Source: Desulfovibrio sp. Dsv1 (GTDB taxonomy: Bacteria; Desulfobacterota; Desulfovibrionia; Desulfovibrionales; Desulfovibrionaceae). From it: a stretch of DNA of 15,804 nt. This document shows positions 1 through 6,673 of the stretch, in pieces. Position numbers and translations under genes: made by a program. Under the pieces are notes generated by a model. That model ran no database searches, was not told where the DNA came from, and was given only the letters and a program-made list of their open reading frames with translations. Within the stretch, counting starts at the first letter, position 1. Each line of letters opens with the position of its first letter. Location of the stretch: contig APFI01000292.1 in NCBI GenBank assembly GCA_000403945.1, forward strand, positions 1-15,804, in the 5' to 3' direction.

Positions 1-467
1 TGGACGTGGACGTCTTCTACTCCTGGGGGGCCACCGAGGCCAAGGTGGTGGAAGGACTGGCCGACGGCATTGTGGAAGTGACGGAAACCGGCACCACCAT
101 CCGCGCGCACGGCCTCAGGATCATCGACGAGGTCATGGTTTCCTATCCCGTGCTCGTCGCCAACAGGGATGCCTGGCGGGATCCGCGCAAACGGGCCAAG
201 ATCGAGCAGCTGACCCTGCTGCTGCGGGGCGCGTTGCGCGCCGAAAATCTGGTGGCCGTCAAGATGAACGCCCCGGCGGCCCATCTTGACGCCATTCTGG
301 AAATGCTGCCCTCGCTCAATTCGCCCACAGTCTCCCCCCTGCGCGACGGGCGCTGGCTGTCCGTGGAAACCGTGGTGGAGGTCGGCATTGTGCGCGACCT
401 CATCCCGCGCCTGCGCGAGGCCGGGGCCGAGGGCATCATCGAATACGCCCTGAACAAAGTCATTTAG
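1..467 (+). CDS. hisG: ATP phosphoribosyltransferase HisG, C-terminal part (5' end outside window)
   Basis: HisG catalyses the first step of histidine synthesis, joining ATP and PRPP to give phosphoribosyl-ATP in the cytoplasm. The reading frame is open from the first bases, so the gene starts upstream; only about 155 C-terminal residues are visible. The stretch 'TETGTTIRAHGLRI' followed by 'LLLRGAL' matches the end of the catalytic part. The remainder ('LVAVKMNAP', 'SPTVSPL', 'WLSVETVV') matches the C-terminal ACT-like domain of long-form HisG, where histidine binds for feedback inhibition. The gene is therefore probably long-form and does not need HisZ. It ends with TAG, followed by a bulged hairpin and then the ykgJ-type gene. 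The family call is firm. The stretch seen is uninterrupted. Confidence 0.93.
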   Translation, partial: DVDVFYSWGATEAKVVEGLADGIVEVTETGTTIRAHGLRIIDEVMVSYPVLVANRDAWRDPRKRAKIEQLTLLLRGALRAENLVAVKMNAPAAHLDAILEMLPSLNSPTVSPLRDGRWLSVETVVEVGIVRDLIPRLREAGAEGIIEYALNKVI

Positions 468-492
468 GGCCTTTTCATGGCGAAAAGCCCTT
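466..492 (+). terminator. possible weak terminator hairpin after hisG
   Basis: A 10-bp stem with one bulged C (arms about 466-476 and 482-491, five-base loop) begins at the hisG stop codon. The T-run and A-run lie inside the stem, and only two T follow it. It could slow or end transcription, but it is not a classical intrinsic terminator. A similar A/T-inside-stem layout recurs in the much stronger hairpin after thiC. Confidence 0.3.
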
Positions 493-515
493 GGCGGCAA
501 GCGCTGACGCCCGTC

Positions 516-543
516 GCCTTGAAACCGGCCGCAATTTCAAGGC
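516..543 (+). repeat. perfect 9-bp inverted repeat in the leader of the cysteine-cluster gene
   Basis: Arms GCCTTGAAA (516-524) and TTTCAAGGC (535-543) are exact complements around a ten-base loop. The hairpin lies 49 bases before the chosen ATG and has no T-run, so it is not an obvious terminator. It may be an operator or an RNA leader structure; the function is unknown. Confidence 0.6.
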
Positions 544-592
544 AACTCCATATTGCCGTCCGGGCCGCCGGGCCGCGCGCAAGGGATACCGC

Positions 593-1366
593 ATGGATAT
601 CGACGACAGCCGCGAATTTCTGGAAAGCCTGCCCGAGCTCAAGGCGGACGAAACCTTCTGTTTTGACTGCAACCCCCAGGTGCCCTGCTTCAACCGCTGC
701 TGCGCGGAACTGGCCCTGCCGCTCACCCCCTACGATGTGGCGCGTCTGCGCCGCCATCTGGGCATCGGCAGCGAGGAATTCCTGAGCGCCTTCGCCGTCA
801 TGCGTTCCTTCCCGGACACGGGCTTTCCCCTGCCCATGCTGCGCATGCTGCAAGGCCCCGGCGAACCCTGTCCCTTCGTGGGCCCGGCGGGCTGCTCGGT
901 CTATGAGGACCGTCCCGGCGCCTGCCGCTGCTATCCGCTGGGGCGCGGCGCCAGAATGGCCGAGGACGGCGTGTCCGAACGCTTTTTCGTGGTGCGCGAA
1001 GACCATTGCCGCGGCTTTGACCAGGGCACGGCGCGTACGCCCCGCCAGTGGTTCGCGAATCAGGATCTTGTGGACTACAACACGGCCAATGACCGCTACA
1101 TGCGGCTCACGGCCATGGTGCGGGCCACGGGCAAGCCGCTTGATGCGCGGATGGCGACCATGAGCGTGCTCTGCCTCTACCAGTTGGACAAATTCCGCGA
1201 GCTCATCACCCATATGCGCATTTTTGAACATGTGGATGCCGACGCCGCGCGGCGGGCCCTTGTCATGGAGGACAGCCCGGCCGGAGACACGGCCGCGCTG
1301 GATTTCGGCCTGGATTGGATGGAACTGGCGATCTTCGGGAAAAGCCGGGGGCTGACCAAAAAATAA
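593..1366 (+). CDS. YkgJ-family cysteine cluster protein (putative zinc/iron-chelating)
   Basis: A cytoplasmic protein of 257 residues with the cysteine pattern of the YkgJ/CxxCxxCC family, thought to bind zinc or an iron-sulfur centre; its reaction is unknown. Cysteines lie at about 23, 26, 32, 36 and 37 (ending in a CC pair) and at 93, 101, 111 and 113 in the segment 'GCSVYEDRPGACRCYPL', which is the diagnostic part of the family. I chose the ATG at 593 because AAGGGA sits just upstream and homology begins there. An in-frame TTG at 491 would add 34 residues that look unlike protein. It follows hisG by 125 nt and is followed by a terminator. The C-terminal 100 residues are poorly diagnostic. 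Confidence 0.85.
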   Translation: MDIDDSREFLESLPELKADETFCFDCNPQVPCFNRCCAELALPLTPYDVARLRRHLGIGSEEFLSAFAVMRSFPDTGFPLPMLRMLQGPGEPCPFVGPAGCSVYEDRPGACRCYPLGRGARMAEDGVSERFFVVREDHCRGFDQGTARTPRQWFANQDLVDYNTANDRYMRLTAMVRATGKPLDARMATMSVLCLYQLDKFRELITHMRIFEHVDADAARRALVMEDSPAGDTAALDFGLDWMELAIFGKSRGLTKK

Positions 1367-1400
1367 CGGCCCTCCCCACGCCGGACCGGGCTTGCATGAA

Positions 1401-1432
1401 AAACCGCCAGGCCTCTAGCCCGGCGGCTTTTT
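1401..1432 (+). terminator. intrinsic terminator after the cysteine-cluster gene
   Basis: Arms CCGCCAGGC (1404-1412) and GCCCGGCGG (1418-1426) pair with a single A/C mismatch around loop CTCTA. A C and five T follow. It lies 35 nt after the stop codon and separates this gene from the TSUP unit. Confidence 0.75.
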
Positions 1433-1709
1433 ACGCCTTCCGGCCCTGCGCGCCCGGTGGATTGTCATTTTCCTTGCCATGTTCGTGATAAATTTCTTTT
1501 ACAAAACAGGAAAAACCTGCTACTCGGAGGTTGCGCGGACAGGTTCATGCTGTTTATTTATGTATTTTTTAATTATTACAAAATGTTATCGCATGATCCC
1601 CTCTAAAAACGCACGTCTGGGGCAACGCTGTTTTTTTTTCGTTCCGCACGGTCCTGTTTGGCTGTGCCCACATTCCCGGCCGCCGGCCGCAATCGCACGG
1701 GAGGAGCGT
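1433..1709 (+). promoter_or_regulatory. AT-rich leader/promoter region of the TSUP unit
   Basis: The 277 nt between the terminator and the TSUP start are clearly AT-richer than their surroundings, notably 1485-1600, as expected of a promoter region. One weak sigma70-like pair is TTGTCA (1462-1467) and GATAAA (1487-1492), but the 19-base spacing is long. Several T/A-rich tracts between 1553 and 1590 could equally serve as -10 elements. A frame open from 1479 runs through this stretch into the transporter gene, but its residues are not protein-like. I cannot name a start site or an operator. Confidence 0.4.
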
Positions 1710-2975
1710 ATGAGTTTTGGCAGGCAAGTGTATGACTTTTTACTGAGCGGTTCACGGGCGTACGCCAGGTGGGATCTGGAGGTTTCGACCTCCATCCTTA
1801 GAAACCGCAAAAAACTGCTCCTTCTGCTGGCGCTGGCCGCGCCCATCCTGGCCGGCTGTCTGGCCGAAGCCTACGAATACCATGAAATGCTGGGCGGCAA
1901 AACCGCCTATGCTCCGGCATTCTACACCACCACCATTTTTCTGGCCTCCATCGCCGTGGGCCTGGCCGCCGGCCTGATCACCGGATGTATCGGCGCGGGC
2001 GGCGGCTTCATCATCACCCCGGCCCTGATGGCCGTGGGCGTCAAGGGCATTCTGGCCGTGGGCACGGACCTCTTCCATATTTTTGCCAAGGCCATCATGG
2101 GCACCACAGTGCACAAAAAGCTGGGCAATGTCTCGGCCAAGCTGGCCGTCGCCTTTCTGGCGGGTTCCATTGTGGGCACCTTTATCGGCGGCGCCATCAA
2201 CAAGGGCCTGTACAACGCCGACCCACTGCTCTCCGAGCTGTTCATCAGCACCATTTACGCCATACTGCTGGGCTTTCTGGGCTTCTACGCCCTGTTCGAC
2301 TTCCTGCGGGCCTCGCGCGGAACCAAAGGCACGGCCAGCCAGGGCGGCCACGGCGCCGCCGCCGGTCTGACCAGCCTTTCGGTCAGGATGCAGAGCCTCA
2401 CCGTGCCGCCCATGATCATCTTCGACGAGGATCTGGTGCCCGGCGGGCGGCGGATCTCCGGCTGGATCGTGGCCGCCGGCGGCGTGGCGGTGGGCCTGCT
2501 GGCCGCCATCATGGGCGTGGGCGGCGGCTTCGTGACCTTCCCCATGTTCGTCTATATCTTCGGCGTGTCCTCCATGACCACGGTGGGCACGGACATTCTC
2601 CAGATCATCTTCACCGCGGGCTTTGCCGCCGTTGGCCAATACGCCATTTACGGCTACGTGTTCTACACCCTGGCCATCGGCATGCTGCTGGGCTCCCTGC
2701 TGGGCATCCAGATCGGCGCGCTGACCACCAAGGTGGTCAGGGGCATCCATATCCGCGGCTTTTACGCCATTTCAATCATTGCCGGTTTCATCAACCGCGC
2801 GGCCACCCTGCCCAAGAAGCTTGTGGAGATGGAGGCGCTCCACTGGTCGCCGGGCGTGGTGGGCATCATCGAGGAAGTGGGCAACGTGGTTTTCTGGGCT
2901 GTGGTGGCCTTCTTCGGCGTCTGGGTCTTCAGCAAATTCTTCCTTAACCTCGGCAAACTCAGAGGGGAGGCCTGA
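1710..2975 (+). CDS. TSUP (TauE/SafE) family membrane transporter, putative sulfur-oxyanion/organic anion exporter
   Basis: A polytopic inner-membrane protein of 421 residues from the TSUP/DUF81 family, whose members move sulfite, sulfonates or related anions. The hallmark internal duplication is visible: 'GCIGAGGGFIITP' with 'VGTDLFHI' at about 92-124, and 'IMGVGGGFVTFP' with 'VGTDILQI' at about 267-300. Each is followed by several hydrophobic helices. An extra N-terminal stretch of about 75 residues has one hydrophobic helix (36-55), and about 50 polar residues (200-250) link the two halves. GGGAGGAG just upstream fixes the ATG at 1710. The next gene begins two bases after the stop, so the two are co-translated. 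In a sulfate reducer sulfite or sulfate traffic is plausible, but the substrate is not shown by the sequence. Confidence 0.88.
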   Translation: MSFGRQVYDFLLSGSRAYARWDLEVSTSILRNRKKLLLLLALAAPILAGCLAEAYEYHEMLGGKTAYAPAFYTTTIFLASIAVGLAAGLITGCIGAGGGFIITPALMAVGVKGILAVGTDLFHIFAKAIMGTTVHKKLGNVSAKLAVAFLAGSIVGTFIGGAINKGLYNADPLLSELFISTIYAILLGFLGFYALFDFLRASRGTKGTASQGGHGAAAGLTSLSVRMQSLTVPPMIIFDEDLVPGGRRISGWIVAAGGVAVGLLAAIMGVGGGFVTFPMFVYIFGVSSMTTVGTDILQIIFTAGFAAVGQYAIYGYVFYTLAIGMLLGSLLGIQIGALTTKVVRGIHIRGFYAISIIAGFINRAATLPKKLVEMEALHWSPGVVGIIEEVGNVVFWAVVAFFGVWVFSKFFLNLGKLRGEA

Positions 2976-2977
2976 TA

Positions 2978-3706
2978 ATGCTTATCCATGAAAAAGCCCC
3001 CTTTATCCGGGGCAGTCTGCTGCTGATTTCGTTCCTTGCGCTGTTCGGCGTGCTGCTCACACCCGTCATGCGTGATGAAAACGGCAATCATATGACCGGC
3101 CTGCAATACGCGGACAATGTCTTCAACGAACTTTCCAAGGGATCGTCCTATTTCATCCCCGGCGTGCGTGAAAGCATCGGGAAAGTGGACGGCAGGCAGG
3201 TTCAGGCGACGGTAACCCTGAAAAAAGCCACCCTGGCCCCCCTGGCCGTGGTTCTGCTGCAAAAATCCGGCATCGAGGCTGTGGCCGACGGCGCCAAGGT
3301 GAGCTTCAAGGGAGATCTGGGCATGCTCCTGACCTCCGCCACGGACGACGCGGACGCGCTGTATCACAATAATGCCGGCGCCGTGACCCGGAAGTACGGC
3401 GGCGAACCGGCCCTCAGGGTCGCGGCCGCCTGGTGGTACCTGCTGTCGCCCAGCATCAAGGAACTCCAGAAGCAGCGTCTGCTCGGCGAGGCCCATGCGG
3501 TGGATCAGGTTCTGCGTCGCGCCGTGGAGCCGGGCAATAATTTCTACAGTGTGATTCCGGCCAAGGTTTCCGAGCATGTCTGGCTGATGAGCGGCATGCT
3601 GATTTTCTACGTGCTTTACACGCTCTGGTACGGCTTCTCCATATTCGAACTCTTCGAGGGCATCGGTCTGGCCATGACCAAATCCAAAGTCAAGCAGGAA
3701 AGCTGA
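2978..3706 (+). CDS. two-helix membrane protein of unknown function, partner of the TSUP transporter
   Basis: I do not recognise a named family in these 242 residues. A hydrophobic helix at about 12-30 and another at about 201-226 flank roughly 170 mostly polar residues. By charge pattern (Lys/Arg before helix 1, Lys-rich tail) the middle part probably faces the periplasm, with both ends in the cytoplasm. The ATG follows the TSUP stop by two bases. Its ribosome binding site (AGAGGGGAGG, 2961-2970) lies inside the last codons of the transporter gene, which argues for coupled translation and a shared job such as an accessory or regulatory subunit. A strong terminator follows 28 nt later. No cysteine, metal or enzymatic motif stands out. 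Confidence 0.8.
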   Translation: MLIHEKAPFIRGSLLLISFLALFGVLLTPVMRDENGNHMTGLQYADNVFNELSKGSSYFIPGVRESIGKVDGRQVQATVTLKKATLAPLAVVLLQKSGIEAVADGAKVSFKGDLGMLLTSATDDADALYHNNAGAVTRKYGGEPALRVAAAWWYLLSPSIKELQKQRLLGEAHAVDQVLRRAVEPGNNFYSVIPAKVSEHVWLMSGMLIFYVLYTLWYGFSIFELFEGIGLAMTKSKVKQES

Positions 3707-3733
3707 CGCATTCCGCCTGCTCCGTCTCTTGCC

Positions 3734-3766
3734 GGCCGCAATGCCCTGTCGTTGCGGCCACTTTTA
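3734..3766 (+). terminator. intrinsic terminator of the TSUP operon
   Basis: Perfect 8-bp stem GGCCGCAA (3734-3741) with TTGCGGCC (3752-3759), ten-base loop, followed by AC and TTTT. It lies 28 nt after the stop of the two-helix membrane protein. Confidence 0.8.
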
Positions 3767-3818
3767 TTTGACGGAAACCGCGCCGCCGCATATCATCGAG
3801 TAAGGAGTCGGAGCGGAC

Positions 3819-4703
3819 ATGAACACTCAGGATACCGAAACATACAGCCTATGGCGGCCCAGCAGTTTCAAAGCCTTTCAGGAGGTCCGGCGTCGGGGCG
3901 CGTGCTTCAAGCTCGGTTGCCAGATGCGCCTGGCCGGCGCGGCAACTGACGTCGCCTTTACCGGCCGGATCGTGGACGTCGCCGGCGGCGTCGCGCAATT
4001 TAAAATCGACAAATGCGAACCGCTGCCCGGCAAAAACAAACCTGTGGCCCCGGCCTGTGAGTTCTTTTTCAGCCTTACCCGGGACACGTCTTCCGGCGCG
4101 GTGGAAAAGATGGGCTATTCCGGCCGGGGTACCATTCTGGAAACCCATATGGATAAAGACGGCGCGCCGCGGAAGATGGTGCTGCGCATCTCCCGCAAGT
4201 ATCTGGCCCGCCGGTTGCGCAAGGACAGACGCGTGAACTGGAAGCCGGAGCACACCAATCTGCTCGGCCTGCTGGTGGTTTCCGATCTGCCCGCCAGCCG
4301 GCAGACCTTGAGCGCCGAGATCAAAGCCTATTACAAGACGCACGCCGACGCGCGGCCGACCCTGATCAACATCTCGGCCGGCGGGGCCTGTCTTTGCGTG
4401 AAAGGGGAGCTGGCCCACAAGGCCCTGATGGCGCACGAACTGTACTTCTTTTTTTTCTCTCCCTCATTCGCCGGGCAGGGCGAGCCACCCCATGTTTGCA
4501 TGGGCAAAAAGGTCGGCACCTACCGCGACCATGAACAGGGCCTGGCCCTACGCATGCGCTTTCTCTATGAACTGGACTGGGACAGGAGCCAGTCCGATCT
4601 GCACTGGACGGATATCGAAATTTCCGGTTCGGAACGCCTGCGCCGCATGATTCGCGACATGCCCGGAGCGGACCAGGAGCAGGCCGCCAGTTTCGAAATT
4701 TGA
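3819..4703 (+). CDS. PilZ-domain protein (putative c-di-GMP effector)
   Basis: 294 residues, soluble. The two hallmarks of a PilZ c-di-GMP-binding domain are present: RxxxR in 'RRLRKDRR' (R134 and R138) and [DN]xSxxG in 'INISAGGACL' (N184 to G189). The 46 residues between them are more than the usual spacing, so a loop insertion or a divergent domain is likely. The N-terminal 120 residues form a separate mostly beta-looking region ('FTGRIVDVAGGVAQFKI'), perhaps a YcgR-like or degenerate PilZ domain. AAGGAG (3802-3807) and GGAG (3810-3813) precede the ATG; the nearer one has normal spacing. The gene stands alone between a terminator and a hairpin that contains its TGA. Target and pathway are unknown; motility or exopolysaccharide control would be typical of the family. 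Confidence 0.78.
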   Translation: MNTQDTETYSLWRPSSFKAFQEVRRRGACFKLGCQMRLAGAATDVAFTGRIVDVAGGVAQFKIDKCEPLPGKNKPVAPACEFFFSLTRDTSSGAVEKMGYSGRGTILETHMDKDGAPRKMVLRISRKYLARRLRKDRRVNWKPEHTNLLGLLVVSDLPASRQTLSAEIKAYYKTHADARPTLINISAGGACLCVKGELAHKALMAHELYFFFFSPSFAGQGEPPHVCMGKKVGTYRDHEQGLALRMRFLYELDWDRSQSDLHWTDIEISGSERLRRMIRDMPGADQEQAASFEI

Positions 4704-4738
4704 CATCCTCCCCCGCCTGAAGTCGGGGGAGGATGTCA
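4701..4738 (+). repeat. perfect 15-bp hairpin overlapping the PilZ gene stop codon; IS200/IS605-end-like
   Basis: Arms 4701-4715 and 4724-4738 are exact complements (15 bp, C/G-rich core) around the eight-base loop CCTGAAGT. The left arm begins with the TGA stop of the PilZ gene. No T-run follows on either strand, so this is not a textbook terminator, although so stable a stem may still stop transcripts. The C-run, CTGAAG loop and GGATGTC ending resemble the subterminal hairpins of IS200/IS605-type elements, from general knowledge of those ends. The inverted repeat itself is certain; its origin is inferred. Confidence 0.85.
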
Positions 4739-4879
4739 GGGCGAAGGAGCTCTCATCGTAGGCGAACTTGTGGGCCGTGTGGGTAACGGCGGCATGGCCG
4801 ACGCGAGACTGCAAGGCAAAAGGGCCAACGCAACCCCTAAAGCCCTTTACAGGGCGACGGGGTCACGCTATAGAAAACC
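4739..4879. mobile_element. unassigned structured stretch, possible IS200/IS605 right-end (omegaRNA-like) relic
   Basis: These 141 nt between the PilZ hairpin and the TPP aptamer hold no gene I can support. On the + strand a nested fold is visible: ACCCC (about 4831-4835) pairs with GGGGT, enclosing GCCCT-TTAC-AGGGC. Read on the - strand, the stretch would lie directly before the IS605-like hairpin, the position of the tnpB tail or omegaRNA scaffold in such elements. No convincing TnpB residues remain in any frame. It could also be an extended 5' leader of the thiC transcript. Confidence in the mobile origin is low. Confidence 0.25.
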
Positions 4880-5000
4880 AGAGCTAGGGGAGCCGCGCGG
4901 GACGCGCTTTGCGAGAGCGCGTTCAGGGCGGCTGAGAGTGGGGAACCAGACCCCAGACCCTATGAACCTGACGCAGTTCGCACTGCCGGAGGGAAGCTGA
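4880..5000 (+). promoter_or_regulatory. TPP (THI-box) riboswitch upstream of thiC
   Basis: The conserved elements of the thiamine pyrophosphate aptamer are present in order: GGGGAGCC (about 4887-4894), the variable P3 arm (GCGCTTTGCGAGAGCGC region), GGCGGCTGAGAGTG with the invariant CTGAGA at 4932-4937, the ACCC-TATGAACCTGA segment at 4957-4971, and the closing GGAGGGAAGCTGA near 4988-5000. The outer AGCT bases (4882-4885 and 4995-4998) can form P1. Binding of TPP should favour the terminator immediately downstream and shut off thiC. The position, 70 nt before thiC on the same strand, agrees with family knowledge. Confidence 0.96.
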
Positions 5001-5001
5001 G

Positions 5002-5037
5002 GCCGCACCCGCTTTCCCGCAGGTGGCGGCTTTTTTT
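5002..5037 (+). terminator. expression-platform terminator of the TPP riboswitch
   Basis: Stem GCCGCACC (5002-5009) with GGTGGCGGC (5022-5030), one bulge, twelve-base loop, followed directly by seven T (5031-5037). It starts right after the aptamer closing strand, so it is most simply read as the riboswitch-controlled attenuator. Confidence 0.85.
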
Positions 5038-5069
5038 GCGCCCTGCGTCACAAACCGTGAGGCACACCC

Positions 5070-6350
5070 ATGACATCTTCGCTCTGTTCAAAAAACGCCG
5101 CCCTGCGCGCCCTGCTCGACCGGCATCTGCCCGCTCTGGCCCGGGAGGAAGGCCTGAGCCCGGAAAGCATCGCCAGCGCCCTGGAAGAAGGCAGCATGGC
5201 GCTTCTGGGCAACCCGGCCCATGAGGGCCTCAAGCCCATTCTGGTGGGGCAGCCGTCCCGGATCAAGGTCAACGCCAACCTCGGCACGTCGCCGCTCTGC
5301 AACTGCCCGGAAACCGAAACCCGCAAGCTCGAGGCCGCCTTGGACGCCGGGGCCGACACGGTCATGGATCTTTCCATCGCCGGTGATCTCGACGCCATCC
5401 GCGCGGGCATGCTCAAAGCCTGCCCCCTGCCTCTGGGCACGGTGCCCATGTACGCCGCAGGCCAGCAGATCCTGGACGCCGGGCGCGATATCAGCGGTAT
5501 GCGGCCCGACGACCTTTTTGCGGAAATTGAAAAACAGGCCCGCCAGGGCGTGGATTTCATCACCGTGCACTGCGGGCTTTCCCGGCGCGGCGCGGAACTG
5601 GCCGTGAAGGACAACCGCGTGCTGGGCATCGTCTCGCGCGGCGGCTCCATGCTGGCCCGCTGGATGCTGGAAAACAACCGCGAAAACCCCCTGCTGGAAT
5701 ATTTTGACCGCCTGCTTGAACTCTGTCTGCCCTACAATGTCACCCTGTCGCTGGGCGACGGGCTGCGCCCCGGCGCGGGCGTGGACGCGGGCGACGCGGC
5801 CCAATGGGAAGAAGTGATCAATCTGGGCCGGTTGGCAAAATACGCGCTGGAAAAGGGCGTGCAGTGCATGATCGAGGGGCCGGGCCATGTGCCGCTGAAC
5901 CAGGTGCGCACCCAGATTCAGGGCATCAAACGCCTGACCAACAACGCGCCCCTGTATGTGCTGGGGCCGCTGTGCTGCGACAGCGCGCCCGGCTACGACC
6001 ACATCGCCGGGGCCATCGGCGGCGCTCTGGGCGTGGAAGCGGGCGTGGACTTTCTCTGCTACCTGACCCCGGCCGAGCATCTGACCCTGCCGGATGTGGA
6101 CGACGTGCGCGCAGGGGTGATGGCCTCGCGCGTGGCCGCCCATGTGGGCGAAGTGGCCCTGGGCCGTCCCCGGGCCATGGAGCGCGAAGCGGCCATGAAT
6201 GCGGCCCGAAAGGCCCTGGACTGGGAGGGCATGTCCAAGGCCGCCCTGGACCCGGACCAGCTTGCCAAACGCCGCGAGGCGCACAAAAGCGAGGAAGTCT
6301 GCGCCATGTGCGGGAAGTTCTGCTCGGTGAAGATGCTGCGCGGACATTGA
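5070..6350 (+). CDS. thiC: phosphomethylpyrimidine synthase ThiC (short form)
   Basis: ThiC is a radical SAM enzyme that rearranges aminoimidazole ribotide to hydroxymethylpyrimidine phosphate for thiamine synthesis. The 426 residues match the short form that lacks the extra N-terminal domain of the E. coli type. Recognisable blocks are 'NANLGTSPLC' (near 70), 'DTVMDLSIAGDL', 'VPMYAAGQQIL', 'FITVHCGL', 'LGIVSRGGSM', 'SLGDGLRPG', 'MIEGPGHVPLNQV', 'CDSAPGYDHIAGAIGGA' and the C-terminal cluster-binding cysteines 411, 414 and 418. Those cysteines are spaced CX2CX3C, one residue tighter than the CX2CX4C usually quoted. GAGG lies ten bases before the ATG at 5070. The TPP riboswitch upstream confirms the pathway. 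No other thi gene follows; a terminator closes the unit. Confidence 0.97.
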   Translation: MTSSLCSKNAALRALLDRHLPALAREEGLSPESIASALEEGSMALLGNPAHEGLKPILVGQPSRIKVNANLGTSPLCNCPETETRKLEAALDAGADTVMDLSIAGDLDAIRAGMLKACPLPLGTVPMYAAGQQILDAGRDISGMRPDDLFAEIEKQARQGVDFITVHCGLSRRGAELAVKDNRVLGIVSRGGSMLARWMLENNRENPLLEYFDRLLELCLPYNVTLSLGDGLRPGAGVDAGDAAQWEEVINLGRLAKYALEKGVQCMIEGPGHVPLNQVRTQIQGIKRLTNNAPLYVLGPLCCDSAPGYDHIAGAIGGALGVEAGVDFLCYLTPAEHLTLPDVDDVRAGVMASRVAAHVGEVALGRPRAMEREAAMNAARKALDWEGMSKAALDPDQLAKRREAHKSEEVCAMCGKFCSVKMLRGH

Positions 6351-6366
6351 AAACATGACTGACAAA

Positions 6367-6412
6367 TGGCGAAAAAGCCCGGCGCGAGAGATCGCGCCGG
6401 GCTTTTTCGCCA
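6367..6412. terminator. strong bidirectional terminator after thiC
   Basis: A perfect 20-bp inverted repeat (arms 6367-6386 and 6393-6412, loop AGAGAT) with a GC core CCCGGCGCG and an A5/T5 segment in the outer stem. It can act as an intrinsic terminator on either strand, ending thiC transcripts from the left and any - strand transcripts from the scar region on the right. Confidence 0.88.
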
Positions 6413-6435
6413 CATCATGCATCCGGCAGCTGTCT

Positions 6436-6600
6436 CTACAGTTTGCCCACCAGATCCAGACCCGGCTTCAGGGCCGCCGCGCCGGGCTTCCACTTGGCCG
6501 GGCAGATTTGATCCCCGCGCTCGGCACGAACTGGGCGGCTTCCGGCTTGCGCGCCAGTTCGTCGGCGCTGGAAGGTTGAACGCTTGTGGCCTGGCCGCAC
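6436..6600 (-). pseudogene. ahpC: ahpC-like peroxiredoxin remnant (C-terminal part, frameshifted)
   Basis: The - strand reading ending at TAG (6436-6438) gives 'ICPAKWKPGAAALKPGLDLV' then GKL. This matches the very end of AhpC-type peroxiredoxins, including the resolving-cysteine VCPA-KW motif. The preceding homologous segment 'SADELARKPEAAQFV' lies in another frame, so a frameshift falls near 6510-6525. Upstream of about 6600 the homology fades, and the catalytic N-terminal two thirds, including the peroxidatic FVCPTE motif, are missing. The gene cannot encode a working peroxidase. It directly abuts a truncated IS3 orfA, which suggests transposition or deletion removed the rest. The 5' limit given is approximate. 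Confidence 0.7.
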
Positions 6601-6673
6601 GATTTTCGCCGTTTGGTCGTGAGATACGAATTCCATGCTGAAACCTTCCTGACCATGGCGAAGCTGGGCTGCA

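Noticed and set aside
1479..1709. 77-codon N-terminal extension of the TSUP protein
   Set aside because: The frame is open, but the residues are not conserved-looking, the stretch is AT-rich leader, and a strong ribosome binding site marks ATG 1710.
4770..5000. 76-residue frame across the TPP riboswitch
   Set aside because: It reads through the aptamer RNA; no ribosome binding site and no protein-like composition.
5088..6422. 444-codon open frame opposite thiC
   Set aside because: Antisense shadow with His/Ala/Gly-rich composition and no recognisable domain; ThiC on the + strand is certain.
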